NCBI GenBank assembly: GCA_008360955.1 | Contig: LUCM01000704.1 | Location: 263,626-327,625 of the forward strand | DNA length: 64,000 nt | From: Fasciolopsis buskii | Taxonomy: Eukaryota > Platyhelminthes > Trematoda > Plagiorchiida > Fasciolidae | Reading direction: 5' to 3' | Shown: positions 36,351 to 47,702 of the stretch, in pieces | Numbering within the stretch: the first letter of the stretch is position 1 | Layout: every line of letters begins with the position of its first letter | The notes under the pieces: model-generated | Database searches by the model: none | What the model was told of the DNA's origin: nothing | The model's input: the letters and a program-made list of their open reading frames with translations, nothing else | Translations under genes and position numbers: made by a program

Positions 36351-39300
36351 CTAAATATGAAGCTGACTCAATCCACAGTAGAATATAACCACATCGTTTT
36401 TCGGTGACTACATTTAGGTCTCCCGAGAGAGTTGTCTATGAAAAAACAGTTCTGAAAATCACCAGTACTCCGTGCATTTTTCCCTCATAAAAATAAGCTA
36501 CAACTTTGTTTCAGTAGACACGTGAAATATGCACAGAAGACTAATCGAGTAAGAAAGGTATTCCTGAAACTAAAGATCAAAAGATACTCAAAGAAAATCA
36601 TTCTGAAACTTTCCGTAGGCATATCTGATGTCCAAATGCCAAAAGACAAGGAGAAACTAGAATCTCTCGTGAAAATTTCTTTTAAAGGTGATTACCGAAA
36701 TTCGACAATCGTCCATCAAATTCAGGTACTGGGCAGTTTATCTACTCATTATATTTTCAATAAGACCAATGAAACAATAAAGCAGTGAAAGAAGTGATAC
36801 GCCGTGGGCCAAACCAAACTGTCTACGGATTCGCATGTACCTTTCTAATTGGTCATACATGCAGAACAGAGACGCAATAGCGCCATCGAGTAACTGAGCC
36901 TGTTCCAGCATGGATACCGGTTATTCACGAACGGTGACATCACCATAGCGATATCACCCAAGCCACTGATTACGGAACACTAAGGTGAGCAAAAGCGTTG
37001 TGTGATTACACATACCCAGTTTAAATACTTTAATACTTTTGGCTAGCCTCAAAGTTTTGTCCCAACCGTGCATGAAGCTTGAACAGACAGTTCCTTTGTT
37101 CCTGTTATCATGACCATATCATCTGATCCGCTCTTTCGCTTTGTACGACTGCGTTATATAAAACATTTCCAACCGTCTGGTTTCAGTTTTCATGTGGTCA
37201 TTTTCGCCACATACTAAAATGTCACCATGACTCTTTTATGCACAAGTACAGATCCAGCGACGTGGTGAGTTCAAAAAATAAATGACTGATTAAAATCAGT
37301 ATACCCTAGACAGTGTTTTGCTGAGCCCCATGTCAAAAATTCTTACCTCAATATCTCAGATGAAAAGTGGATCCATAAATTATCAACCGAGTGAAAAGTG
37401 AACCAAATAGATTTTGAAAAGCTCCTAGATGTTGCTTTTTTTAGTATCGCATACAACATTATGAACGAATCGTTTACACACACTAGCTGATGAAATGGTG
37501 TACTGCGTATTGAGATTATTCGTCATAAACCATGTGCAGGTGGACAGCTGGAGTTCGATAAACGGGAATACAAAGTGGTTGGGCGCAGAGAAAAATAGAA
37601 TTCAAACATTTGATACTGTTTGGTTTGGTCATCAGGCAATAAATTATAATTTCTAGATTTATAGGCAAGGCATATTTGTCTTCAAGAACAAGCCATGGGA
37701 AGCGTACAAAGTAAATTGCATTTAGGTCGATGATGCAAATGTTTTGCAGTCTACTACTTCTTCATAATGCTCTTTCCCGTAATGACACAAACAGCCACGC
37801 GATGCAGATTTCTGGCAAATTGTTTGTCATCAGGTATTTGCTGTTAGGAAGATTGTAAGCTTCACATATCTGGACACAAATCTAATTTAATTTCAATTCG
37901 GGGATTTGGAAAGTCCGCGTGAATCTCAGCCTGATGAGATCCGCGGACAAAATGTCATACCCGAAAATAAGTGTTCAAGAATTCGTTTCTGGTATACAAG
38001 GCATTAAATCTCACGTAAAGCGATGAATGGCACATTTCTCTGGGCAACTTCTGATTTGGTTGACAATTATTTACACTGGGACTTCATTATGTTTGCCACT
38101 ATTTGAAGAATTTTGTTATCAGTAGTAAGTTTTGTATACGGACGGGTGGTCGAAATTTTCCCTTAAGTACTCATCGGTTTCGCTGCGGTTTCCACTTGCC
38201 AATTATGCGTACCCGATATTCTTCATTTTAGCAATCCTGGTAGTTTGTTTAGTTGACACTACTCTCATCAGAACCATTAAAAGTGTACATGGATTCCCCA
38301 TCCAAGCACACTCCTAGCAATCCAAGTTAGATTGTAGTACTTGAGGTATCTTTGAAATAATCCAATCAACATTCCTACCCCTACCCAATTGCGGTACAGA
38401 TTACTATGCGAGAATGAAGAAGTGTTTTGGATATCGGGAGAGATGATTAAACAGAATTCTTGTAATTCCACCGCTAGTCTCAGCACGACTAATCATACAC
38501 AAAGCACTCAAAAGCCCAATAAACCGATTACAAGAATGAAGTGCCTGCGAATTCTAAAATGCAAATAAAGTCGGTTTGTGCATCTTTCCGTCGTCTGTTG
38601 GTTAAGGCCTTACTCTTAGTGGAAAATTGTATTATTTGACATTTATTGTTTAGTTTCAAAAACGGTTCACCATACACTCCCGTTGAGTTAAGGACAAATA
38701 GTTGATGTGGTACATTCGAAGAACAGAGTCTGTGAGCTCGGCAGCTGGTTTTGATGTTTTAGTTTTTGATTTTCACAAAATAAGCCGACCGAAAACTTTT
38801 TATACCTTACTCTATGAATGACGTTTGCATTTTAATCAAGCGTCTAACGAAGTTTGGTTTAAAAATTAAGCCTTCCAAACCGTTCTAAACGAAAATTAAT
38901 TTTCTTCTGCAAATTATAGATAAACTTGATTTTTATTCAACTACGTTTCAGTGTCACGAAAATCACGTACTGCAGGTCGCCAAGAGACCTACCACAAGCA
39001 TATGTGACAGCAAAAAGTAACGCTGGAGCTACGGTATGTCGGCGGATTGCGGGCGTACATAAGGGCGCATGTGTGAAAGAACAATCGATAATGAATGCAT
39101 CAGCAAATCGAAATTGGCGTTTATTGTCCGGTTGGAGGTTGCCAAAATGGAGGACGAATGAGAAGACTGGTCTGCTGAGTAGTTCATGAAGCTAACAAAA
39201 ATCTTGAAGTATATGAACATAACGCATGAATCATTCATCTTCTTTGGATAGTGAGCAGATGGGTGCTTTTTTTCTTGAAAACAAACCGAAGTTTCGGTCG

Positions 39301-39470
39301 AAAGGTGCCACAATTAAAAAATACTTTGCATAAATGGGACGCACATCCAGCTGATCTTGTTTTTGGCGAAGATAACGAAATGTTGGTTAGGACAAACCAA
39401 AGTTCCCAAAAAGGCTCAGTGAGCCCCCGTTCAGCTTCTACTTAGACGCAAATAACGGAGAGGTAAAGGA
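36351..39470. other. Region with no recognised gene
   Basis: The lysine-rich plus-strand frame at 36522-36788 has no recognisable domain. Open frames at 38926-39445 lie just upstream of PLE-2 and may include its poorly conserved N-terminal part, but no PLE motif could be placed before about 39480. Confidence 0.45.
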
Positions 39471-40430
39471 TCCAGGAACAACGAGAGCATCACCGTCCTC
39501 CTGGTGGAAGAAAGGCGAATGAAGATTGTTGCAAACCAGAAAAAATCATACTGAGAAAGCAAACCGCCTTTTAGGCGACAAGAATATCTATCGCTTAGTG
39601 AAAGACGATTAGACCAAAAACTGGAAACGGAGCACGGTAGTAGACTGAAGGTGTTAAAAAGAGTGTATGGGGCTACTAAAGAGAAACAAGGGAAAATGAA
39701 ATCTGCGGATTCATGTAGTGCACAATTCTACGAACCACTGAATGCCCACAAGGATGGGTAGTCAGGCAGATCCATGGTTTTCCTGTCTGCAAATACAACG
39801 CACAACTTGTCTACAACACGAAGGATGCGCCTGAAGTTACTTACCAGTGGATCAACCAAATCCATAATCAAAACTCAGGAAGGCTTTACAAAACCTAAAC
39901 ACAGCTTCACCATAAGGGAAGACACAACCGGTGATCCGATTCATAGTCATGGCAACTGACCTTATGACTGGATTGAATTTACCTAAGTGCGTAACGGTGA
40001 ATTTCTTCGATACATCCACTAAGACGAGCCACCAGGTTTATAAACAGACCAAGAACTACGGCATTTAATTATACAAGTGCATCAGCTTAATCGATGTGCA
40101 TGACGAAATCATTAAAATTTCTATGGGTTCCACTGTATACAGATTTTTCACTCATATGGTGATGCATGCGCCGGAAAATGTCGCACTACGACAGATTCGA
40201 CCAGGTGTTGGAATCCGGTACGTGGATTTCGCTTTTGTTGTTAACAAAGGCTGAGATAATGAAAAAACTTACACGACAGTCAACCTTATTCTCAAAGTTA
40301 TCGGTTCACAGAGAAATTGGAGACAGATGGCAAGCTGATATTTCTAGATTTTTAGTGGTAGGAGATTGAATGTTTACATGAAATAATTCACCATGTGATA
40401 CCATCGCTCAACTCACCATAAAGAAACCAT

Positions 40431-40479
40431 GGAAGCACTGTACAGCTGTTTCATCCTTGTTAGGAATCATCAGCAGTGC
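40431..40479 (-). ncRNA. Hammerhead ribozyme with intact catalytic core (FB copy 2, left arm)
   Basis: On the minus strand every element of a type I hammerhead is present in order. Stem I is GCACTG (40479-40474) with CAGTGC (40440-40435), 6 of 6 pairs. The box CTGATGA lies at 40473-40467. Stem II is TTCCT with AGGAT, four pairs and one T-T mismatch, with the loop AACA. GAAA is at 40452-40449. Stem III is the palindromic ACAG/CTGT with no loop. The cleavage triplet is GTA, ending at 40441. A minimal stem III like this usually cleaves poorly as a monomer and better as a dimer. Hammerheads in trematode SINE-like repeats and in PLEs are established; activity here is untested. Confidence 0.6.
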
Positions 40480-40672
40480 ATATCCACCGTCACTGATTTT
40501 AAACGGTTACTGTGTAAGTCATATCCAAAGCCTTCGTAGTACTTAGGCTACCTGCAGAGAAGTCATCTATCAGTAGGAGTCGATCGCTTGAGCTAACGGA
40601 CAGTTTGCGAGCAAATCAGTGACGGATAGGTGCAACATCATGTGGTGGAGATGAACAAACCGTTCAGAGCCT

Positions 40673-40747
40673 GCCCGGTAGCGTAATGGCTAAGGCGTTT
40701 GACTCACAATCGATCGTCATTGTTCGGGTTCGCGTCCCAGTTCGGGC
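40673..40747 (+). ncRNA. tRNA-Val-like pol III promoter module in FB copy 2
   Basis: A 75-nt tRNA-like fold with an acceptor of GCCCGG against TTCGGGC, the A-box region TAGCGTAATGGCTAAGGCG, the anticodon loop CTCACAA (CAC), and the B box GGTTCGCGTCC. It is better preserved than in copy 1. It should be read as the internal promoter of the SINE and not as a functional tRNA. Confidence 0.7.
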
Positions 40748-40753
40748 GCGGTG

Positions 40754-40804
40754 GATATGCACTGCTCATGATTCCTAACAAGGGTGAAACAGCTGTACAG
40801 TACT
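40754..40804 (+). ncRNA. Hammerhead-like motif, core-mutated (FB copy 2, right arm)
   Basis: This is the mirror of the intact ribozyme at 40431-40479. The box reads CTCATGA (G5 to C), stem I has one mismatch (CAGTAC against GCACTG), and stem II reads AGGGT. GAAAC and the stem III palindrome are intact. Probably inactive. Confidence 0.5.
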
Positions 40805-41665
40805 TCGATGGTTTCTTTATTGTGAGTCGAGCGATGATATCACATGGCGAATTATTTCTAGATTTATCAACAAGACTAATTATGAAATTAACATTATAGA
40901 AAACTACCTAGTGGGAACGAATACATGCAGACTAAGTATTAAATTTTCGCAGCAGTCACTCCAATAAATACAAACAATCAAGAAGCTGAACAGTTCTTAG
41001 CGGGGCTGGAACCCACGGCAGCACAACAGAATTGAGGGCGCAAAACAAAAGCTGTTTCTTTAAGATGCTCCAGAAAAACGGATAGCCGAAAAACTTCGTA
41101 AGGAGAACGGTGTACGGAATGATCAGAGGAAAACATCGTAATGAACAGTAAAACAGAAGGTAGACAAAATAACTGCAGGGTGGTTTCAACCGCAAGGCAT
41201 AGCAGTAAATCACGGATTGACAGAAACTGTGAAAATATTCGAATCCATGCCAAAATTTGAAAGGACCGAAAATGGGAAACATGTCCTGTACAGGGTCAGT
41301 TATCTGGACTGCAATAACGTCTACATTGATCCAATTGGGAGAAAAAAGGTCAGCCGAGTATATGAAACATCTCTTTGCAAGATGTGACCCGTTATCTAGT
41401 GCAAACATCCACTAAGACCCCAAAATAGGCAATGTTCACTGTAGATAAAGTCAGCATACTGGATCGATCTATCAGAAGACATAAAACAGGTTCCTAATCT
41501 CCAAGTAATGCAGCATTGAAAACTGGCAGCGACTGAAAAACAAAGCTGATGATGCGTAATAGCACTATACTCAAAAATCAAAATTCCTTGAATTCACTCA
41601 TTAGCGAAACAGAATCGTTGTATGTCGACCCGTTGAAGCAGAGGGAGAAACGATCTGAAATTTAA

Positions 41666-44600
41666 TGCTCAGATATCTAAGGTCAAATGCCCATTTGGCG
41701 GAGGTCGAGGCGAATTAGTTGGTGGAACCTGTAACCAAAACCTCGCTAAGCAGATTTAAGCAATGTATAGCTAGGGTTTTTGCGATACAAATTCGAGTAA
41801 GTGGATCTGAAGTTTTTCTCACTCCTGTAAATTTGCCTTCCGTGTGCGTATCACGTTACTTATGGAGACCAAGATTTCGCGTAAACCTGTCACTAAACGC
41901 AATGAGACACGGTCCTAATCGCTTCCTGCAGTTTATAGAGGACAGCCTTCCCGAGTTGGGACTTGTGATAAATTGACGTGCTACATTTTGGATCTGCCTT
42001 AGTAAGGACCCAGATTTCATAAATGCATACATTTACATATGCAAATTTACCGCAGAAATTTGATCGCACATCTAGTACGATTATAGTTCGGTCGAAAAAA
42101 GGAAACAACTTGAGTGCAGCTGGAGAAATAGACTTTGGTGAGGAATTCGCCAAACACGCAAGACCTCCCAGAATCCACCTTTATGTCACGGAATGGCCGT
42201 CGCAATCCACTACTCCAGTCCAGGTATTGTACTAATAAGACTCTTAGTTCAAAGCAGCGCATCCTAGGACGCGCTACCCAAAGCCTGCCATTAAAAACCT
42301 CATCGGCCAGCCAGCGAAATGCCAGTGGTTGGTTAGCGTGCATCATGGTGAATTCAGATCAAAAGTCCCAAGCTTTTTAGGGTTTAGCACTGCTGGGCCG
42401 GTGATCATAAGAAAATAAACAATGATTCCCTGGCTTCCTGAGGTACAAGAGCTGCCAAAACATTTCTAGGTTTATTGCAATCCGAGGGCAGAATAAGTTG
42501 AACGCATAGGTGCACAGCATATGAAGGGGTCCTGAGGCACCGTTAGGCTGTAAAGAGGGGATAAAACAGCACTCAGCTGGGTCAGTTGATACTGAACATT
42601 CAGAAAGCATGCTCGGAAACGAGCTAAACACGTGAAGACCTGGTGAACAGACAGGCACACTACGTTTTGTTTACATGTGCATGCATGAATCCTGGGAAAG
42701 GCATCTGAAAATGAAAGAAGTCCTTACAAGAGCCAGGCAACCGTCGGGTGCCTAGGAAAATGTGTGATGAGTGAGTGTATTGTTAAGTTTTATGATCACA
42801 TTGAGAGCCAGCTTGGGTAGCCTAGCGGCTACGATGCTCATCTCACGACTACCCATTACTGGTTTCCTCCTGATTCGGATGAATTAGCTGAACAGCACTT
42901 CCATATTTTTCACTGGTAAGTTTCTCTCTGGTAAAGTAGGCTACATCATCTCACAAAAATCACTGGCCGAAGCATGGTCAAGCTGGCGATTTTGATGTGT
43001 CGTACGAGTAGGACGACAAAATGGTTCAGTGATTGATAAACTAACCACCCTGTTGGAACTCTGAAACCGGCCAATGCTAAGACAAAATAAGGGGAGTAAT
43101 AAAAAGAGAAGGGAACTAGAAGAATACGTAAGGCGTTGGACACGTAAATGAATGAATGCAACTCTTGCACCAATCTCCTATAAATCCATGAGAGCATGAG
43201 TGTGAAAAACTAGTCGGTTTAAATTTCCCCAGTGGAAATTTATTAGAGGTTTTTGTCGACCACTCAAGGCTTAGCTCCAAAAACGGATAAGTGTTCCCAG
43301 AATTTGAGTTGTCGGTATTAGTGCCACGTTTTATCTATGGACGAGGTACTCAAACCTAAGTAGCGGTAATAATGACGAAATTCATTCTTTCCTCTGCTAA
43401 CCCAAGTATCCGTATAATAATATTTGAACAAATAGATAAACGTGAAATAAAAGCTGCATCATACTTATTCTCCGTATAGCTAGAAATTGATTACCCCAAC
43501 GATCTTGGTGGTTTTAACTAAAATAGAAAAGATCCACAATTGTTACATTGGACGCTATTAAATTAAAGAGGCCAACTGGATGTGTGATTCTGTTCAAGGG
43601 ACACATGTTTCTGCTGAAACGAATATGCAGCTTGAGACTTCACTTTGAAAACCATTTAAAAGATATGTTTAAAAATCTTACTAAATTATTTCCTTGTACA
43701 GTGTCTACACGTATTTGGGCAGCTGTATGATCCTTGTTAGAGGTCGTTAAAGGTACAGTGTTTTTGTGACCTCCAATGGCCGACAAAATGCACGTATTGC
43801 ATTGCGAAACACTTCAATTCAACAAATACTACAGAAAAATTAACAAAATCTGATGATCAAATAAACTCTATAAAAGTCAATAAAACAGACACCACCATGC
43901 GCCGAGATCGCTACAGTCAGTATGATCCGCTTAAACGTAATACTGGTGTCTAGTCAAGTAAGATCGGATTCTATTATCACTAAGTTTGCAAATGCAACAA
44001 GGATTTGCGTGGAGTGATCAAACCAGGCACCATCATACCAAGTGGATGAAAGCAATGGGAGAATAAAATCACCCAAAAGCCTAAATGCAAGTTCAGTATT
44101 TATGCAGCTGTTTTAAGTGATGAAGTTAGAACAATTTTAATCACAAAAATATCTTGGCAACCCGCACAACAATCGACTCTACTCAAATCTCCTTTGAAGC
44201 CGGGATGCAGTCCACGTGTATGCTCCTTTGTCTCCGAACGAAATTCCATTTATTCCGATGTCAAGATCCACTTGAACTGAGTGAAAATCACAGACAAATC
44301 AAAGGCATTTCAATCTCTGAATTTATGTTGTTGAGGACTGCCGGCTAAGTACGATTGACTCCACCAATATTCTACGAATAACGTCTAGATATTTTCCCTG
44401 AACATTATGAACACAAACTCCTCCTGGACAACCACGACCAGAACACTTACATGTAATAAATTTTTCTACACCTCTTCCGTGCTCGACTCTTGTTCTTATG
44501 ACCACCACGGCTTTCTCCACAGTGATCATGGAGATTGTACAACCTGTGCCGTAGTGTGAATAATTCTGAGGTTCTCGTCACCAATTTATCGTGTTTTAAC

Positions 44601-44955
44601 CCGAAATCGATAATGGTTCCGATACTTCTTTGTAAGCCACCTGTAAATCGAGGAACTCAAGTTATTGGCATTTTGTCCCAAGTCATTGGCATGCCAACCA
44701 GACTCGCTTAAGTATGTCTTGGATGCAATGAGATAGTTCCGAATTCCGAATCAAAGTCGAAATTCGGGGAGATAATGTTCTATCAGAACTCATTAAGCCA
44801 TTAGGTGTCAGATCGTCTTGGTGTAGGAAGATTCCCGTGAAGGTATAGAAACCCCATTCTCTATATCCATTCCACTTAATAACGAAGTCAATGGGCGCAA
44901 ATTCTATCCCATTTTCTCGACTTGTATCCCAGCCGACTGACTCACCTTGGCGTGA
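41666..44955. other. Region with no recognised gene
   Basis: No domain was recognised. A possible tRNA-like head at about 42814-42865 (A-box-like TAGCCTAGCGGCTACGATGC) lacks a good B box. The open frames at 41719-42380 on both strands are mutually overlapping and match nothing known. Confidence 0.5.
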
Positions 44956-44994
44956 CAATGACAGAACACGAACTAAATCTTCCTTGTGTTACAG

Positions 44995-45387
44995 GATGTA
45001 AAGGAATCGAACAACGTAACGTGTAAGCTTGTTGTGTTACTGTTTGGCAACACCAAAATCATACTTCAATCGATGATCATGTCCGTTTTGTGCGTAAAAT
45101 GTACCCGACAACGTAAAATTTTAGGAAAAATTGTATACGAAACGCAAAGTTCTGATGTTGCTCACTTGCTGAACACTCTTGCAATGAAGCAGCTCATGCG
45201 AGAGCCCAGGATCTCTAAGAATTTCTCAAAATTACAACATGAACAGACGTATTTCGATGGCATTCGAATTTCACGGGTCCCATTGAATGTTAGATTTTGT
45301 GCGTCCCATGTTTTGTGCTCCAATGTTGGACTGAAATCAGCAACTATTTCACGCCCGATTCCGCATCGAAAACTGAGCCGGAAATGA
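44995..45387 (+). CDS. Candidate terminal exon, 130 codons
   Basis: A good acceptor (CTTCCTTGTGTTACAG) opens a 130-codon frame that runs to a stop at 45385-45387. The peptide has ordinary composition (segments such as KIVYETQSSDVAHLLNTLAM and EQTYFDGIRISRVPL) and low repeat content. I do not recognise it; a vague PTB-domain-like feel cannot be supported by motifs. No upstream exon was found. It could be a real last exon or a long chance frame. Confidence 0.3.
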   Translation, partial: DVKESNNVTCKLVVLLFGNTKIILQSMIMSVLCVKCTRQRKILGKIVYETQSSDVAHLLNTLAMKQLMREPRISKNFSKLQHEQTYFDGIRISRVPLNVRFCASHVLCSNVGLKSATISRPIPHRKLSRK

Positions 45388-46020
45388 ATACTCCAGCCCG
45401 GATAAATCGCTTACCAACCACCCCGTGGGTTCATTCGCCATCAGTTGGAGGGGATAGCGTGATGAAATTCCAGTCCACTCATGGGCGGTTGTTACGACCA
45501 ATTATATCCTATGTTATCGTATTTACCTTGTTCGCCAGTATTCACCGATTCTCTCAATCATACCGCACGCCAGATATGTCCAACTTTTTGAAGCACGCCT
45601 GTGGTAACGGGAGGAGGACTTACCTAAACAGAGCGTATTTTAATAACCGGAAGTGTCTACTTAGGCGACTCACTAATTCATGTATTCTCACCCGAGGCAT
45701 TCAGCCGAACCATGGTGTTTGCATTGGGTCACGTGCGAATGACTTTATTGTGACAAACAGTTAATCTGGGCAAACGCAATATTTGACACGGGGGACGATG
45801 AGAACCTTTGATTTGCACCCTGGATAATTTGTAAAATATGGAAAATTTCTCAGTAGAATCTCATTTAAATAGTCAGGAACTTGGTTGGATGATGAATCTA
45901 TGGTGATTCGTCGGTCACCATGTGGTTCCTAAATGGACTTATCATTCATTCACGCTTCTAACGATTCAAATGAGATTCTAGTTACAAGCTAATAAAAGAG
46001 CGCACTAGTTTAGGGATGGC

Positions 46021-46132
46021 TGGACAGGAGAGTACCGGTAAGCAAACCTGAAGAGCGGCACTAACCGCGAAAATGATCATCTGCTACCAGGAAAATTTTG
46101 TTCATCCACCGGTATTCAAAGCATACTACTGA
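46021..46132 (-). mobile_element. SINE-like repeat, family with TAGCGGTTAGTGCC head (copy C)
   Basis: The minus strand reads AGTAGTATGCTTTG..., then TTTCGCGGTTAGTGCCGCTCTTCAGG. It aligns over about 105 nt with the two copies at 60539-60645 and 60875-60985. The GCGGTTAGTGCC block is a tRNA A box. The B-box position is decayed (CCGGTACTCTCC). About 60 nt upstream of the tRNA-like part is also shared, so the repeat unit is larger than the head. Confidence 0.5.
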
Positions 46133-46244
46133 GAAGAGATATTGTAAACTATCCAGCGCACGTGACATACAGATATGAATTAGAATGTTTTGCCATTCAC
46201 TTGTTTCACCACTATAAAAAGTCTTTACCGGTATACGATGAAGA

Positions 46245-46440
46245 TCCGATTTTTTTTTCTTCTCTTCGTCTTTTTTTTTCTCCATCCTTCGCTACTTATT
46301 ATTAGTTATCCGACTTTCTAACAGCTAGCAAAAAGACAGAAGTGGCCGGCAGTAAGAGGGCTGGAACCCACGATATTCGTTCTGGAGTTGTACGCAGTTG
46401 ACTACAGGATAACAGCTGATCTACGTGAGAATTTCCTGTT
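46245..46440 (-). mobile_element. Candidate tRNA-headed SINE with A-rich tail (minus strand)
   Basis: Reading the minus strand, TGTAGTCAACTGCGTA fits an A box. GGGTTCCAGCCC about 35 nt on fits a B box. A body of about 60 nt ends in two runs of nine or ten A within an A/G-rich stretch (46245-46283). Head, spacing and A tail together suggest a retroposed SINE. It lies just upstream of the copy C repeat on the same strand. Confidence 0.45.
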
Positions 46441-47348
46441 CGATGTTTTCTGCTTGCTGGAGAAATTACACATACCGGTATATAACGAAAATCTCCCAGT
46501 TTTGAAGAAATTTGCTCTAATTTCAAATCAGAAAAAAATTGATCAGAGTCATTACGCAAGCACCCTTTCCGATCACAGCAAAACAGTTCATATGATTTCT
46601 CCTATCAAACATATTTTAACTGGTCACTCTGTTATGCCTTGCATTGACCGTGTATTCTATATTTCTACAAAATAACTGACTATTTCTGAAGGCTATAGGA
46701 TGGGTTAAATGAAACCAGTTGGACGATAAATTTGATGGCGCCTGGAAAGAGACGAATCTGGCAGAAGTTCAGACCCCGTTGCTTGGAAACGGACTATTTC
46801 TTGCCTAGTGGCTTACGCGTTTGATCCCCATCAGTTACAGTTGGAGAAGTATTATCTGTCAAAAGATTTAAGGCAAAACTGCCAGTAGAAAATCGATTTG
46901 GGGACAATTTGCTGAACACCAACTCTGGAAGAACATTTTCACGATCAGAATAGCACAATTAACACTGTGATACAGGGGGAATCATTTTAACAGTGACTTA
47001 GGTAACAAGTCTTACGTGAACACCAAAGCAATCTAATCTCTCGATAAATCTTGATGACTTCAGCGTAAAAATGTAATTACCGGCTCCGATTATCCTTAAA
47101 GTTCGCATTGCAAACACGGGTTCAAAAATGAGGTCGTTTGCAAATAAATAGCGTGTGGTGCGCTTATTCGATAGACGTGAACCATGTCATTTTCAAACAG
47201 GTTTTACAGCAGTTTCGCTCGTGAACACGACAAGATCATGTCAGATTTGGAAACAAACACACGCGTATAGTTCACCTAGTATTTTGTGTCAGGACCAAAT
47301 GATATAAGGAGTGTATCAAAAAATCGATGCACGATGTGTTGGTTGTAA

Positions 47349-47702
47349 TTGCGAATGATTTAGTGTTAATAACACAGCTTTGTTGGTAGATGTAATGTGC
47401 CTACGTTTCGACTACCGTGGGTAGTCTTTCTCAAGACAAGTTTTACAATCAAATAGCTGAGAGAACGTTCACATGCCAAATGATGTTTTATTGTCTGTTT
47501 GTGAATGTGTGTGTGTGTGCGTGAACTTTGGGTCGAATGAGAGATTAGTTGTCCTTCACGTTATGGTGGTGGGGTCAATAGACATGGTGACCTTCGGAAT
47601 TGGTTGTAAAATTTGTCTTGAGAAAGACTAGCCAAGTTAGTCGAAATGTTGGCACACTACATCTACCAACAACGATGTTATTAACATTATATCATTCACA
47701 AT
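47349..47702. repeat. Inverted repeat with ~102-bp arms carrying a PLE/hammerhead-like motif
   Basis: Arms 47349-47450 and 47601-47702 are reverse complements at roughly 85%, around a 150-nt loop that contains a short GT tract. Each arm contains TCTTGAGAAAGACTA, a 6-8 nt loop, TAGTCGAAA(C/T)GT, and then ...GGCACA(T/C)TACATCTACCAAC. A stem followed directly by CGAAA resembles stem II and the GAAA box of hammerheads found in PLE terminal repeats, but the CUGAUGA box is not canonical. No protein is encoded. It may be a solo terminal-repeat remnant of a PLE or a foldback element. Confidence 0.65.

Larger units (their letters stand above)
40379..40860 (+). mobile_element. Foldback SINE-like element, copy 2, inserted in PLE-2
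   Basis: About 482 bp with outer inverted arms 40379-40487 and about 40752-40860, beginning and ending GAAATAATTC/GAATTATTTC. It carries the same components as copy 1: core, tRNA-like head (40673-40747) and hammerhead tail, but the left arm has lost its tRNA-like head completely. The core (about 40488-40625) is inverted relative to the arms when compared with copy 1: the TTTTAAACGGTTACTGTG end is on the left here and on the right there. PLE-2 coding sequence resumes on the right side, so the element inserted into an existing PLE. Confidence 0.85.
39471..41665 (+). pseudogene. PLE-2: decayed Penelope-like element, split by FB copy 2
   Basis: Reverse transcriptase and GIY-YIG segments are found in order, in shifting frames. 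They are a KANRLLGDKNIYR segment (about 39555), a fingers block around QFYEPLNAHKDG (about 39722, equivalent to the PLE FYGLPKIHK block), SMGSTV (about 40120), and an RT motif C reading YVDF (40219-40230) where YVDD is expected. LETDGKLIFLDFL (about 40318) follows. The reading is then broken by the FB element at 40379-40860. After it come ADxVLNFRSSHSNKYKQ (about 40928), KMLQKNGxPKNFVRR (about 41060), the GIY-YIG core YRVSYLDCNNVYIDPIGRK (about 41290), and a tail ending YVDPLKQREKR (about 41660). It is clearly dead and of a different lineage from PLE-1. Confidence 0.8.

Noticed and set aside
37925..37960. CTGATGAGATC as a hammerhead core
   Set aside because: No GAAA follows and no flanking stems are present.
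41000..41030. B-box-like sequence on the minus strand (GGGTTCCAGCCC)
   Set aside because: It lies inside the PLE-2 coding frame and reads as the expected PLE block there, with no A box.
40956..41408. 150-codon minus-strand open frame rich in Phe and Leu
   Set aside because: Shadow of the PLE-2 coding strand.
42805..42880. tRNA-like head with TAGCCTAGCGGCTACGATGC
   Set aside because: A-box-like only; the B box is too degenerate (GGTTTCCTCCTG) and no acceptor stem closes.
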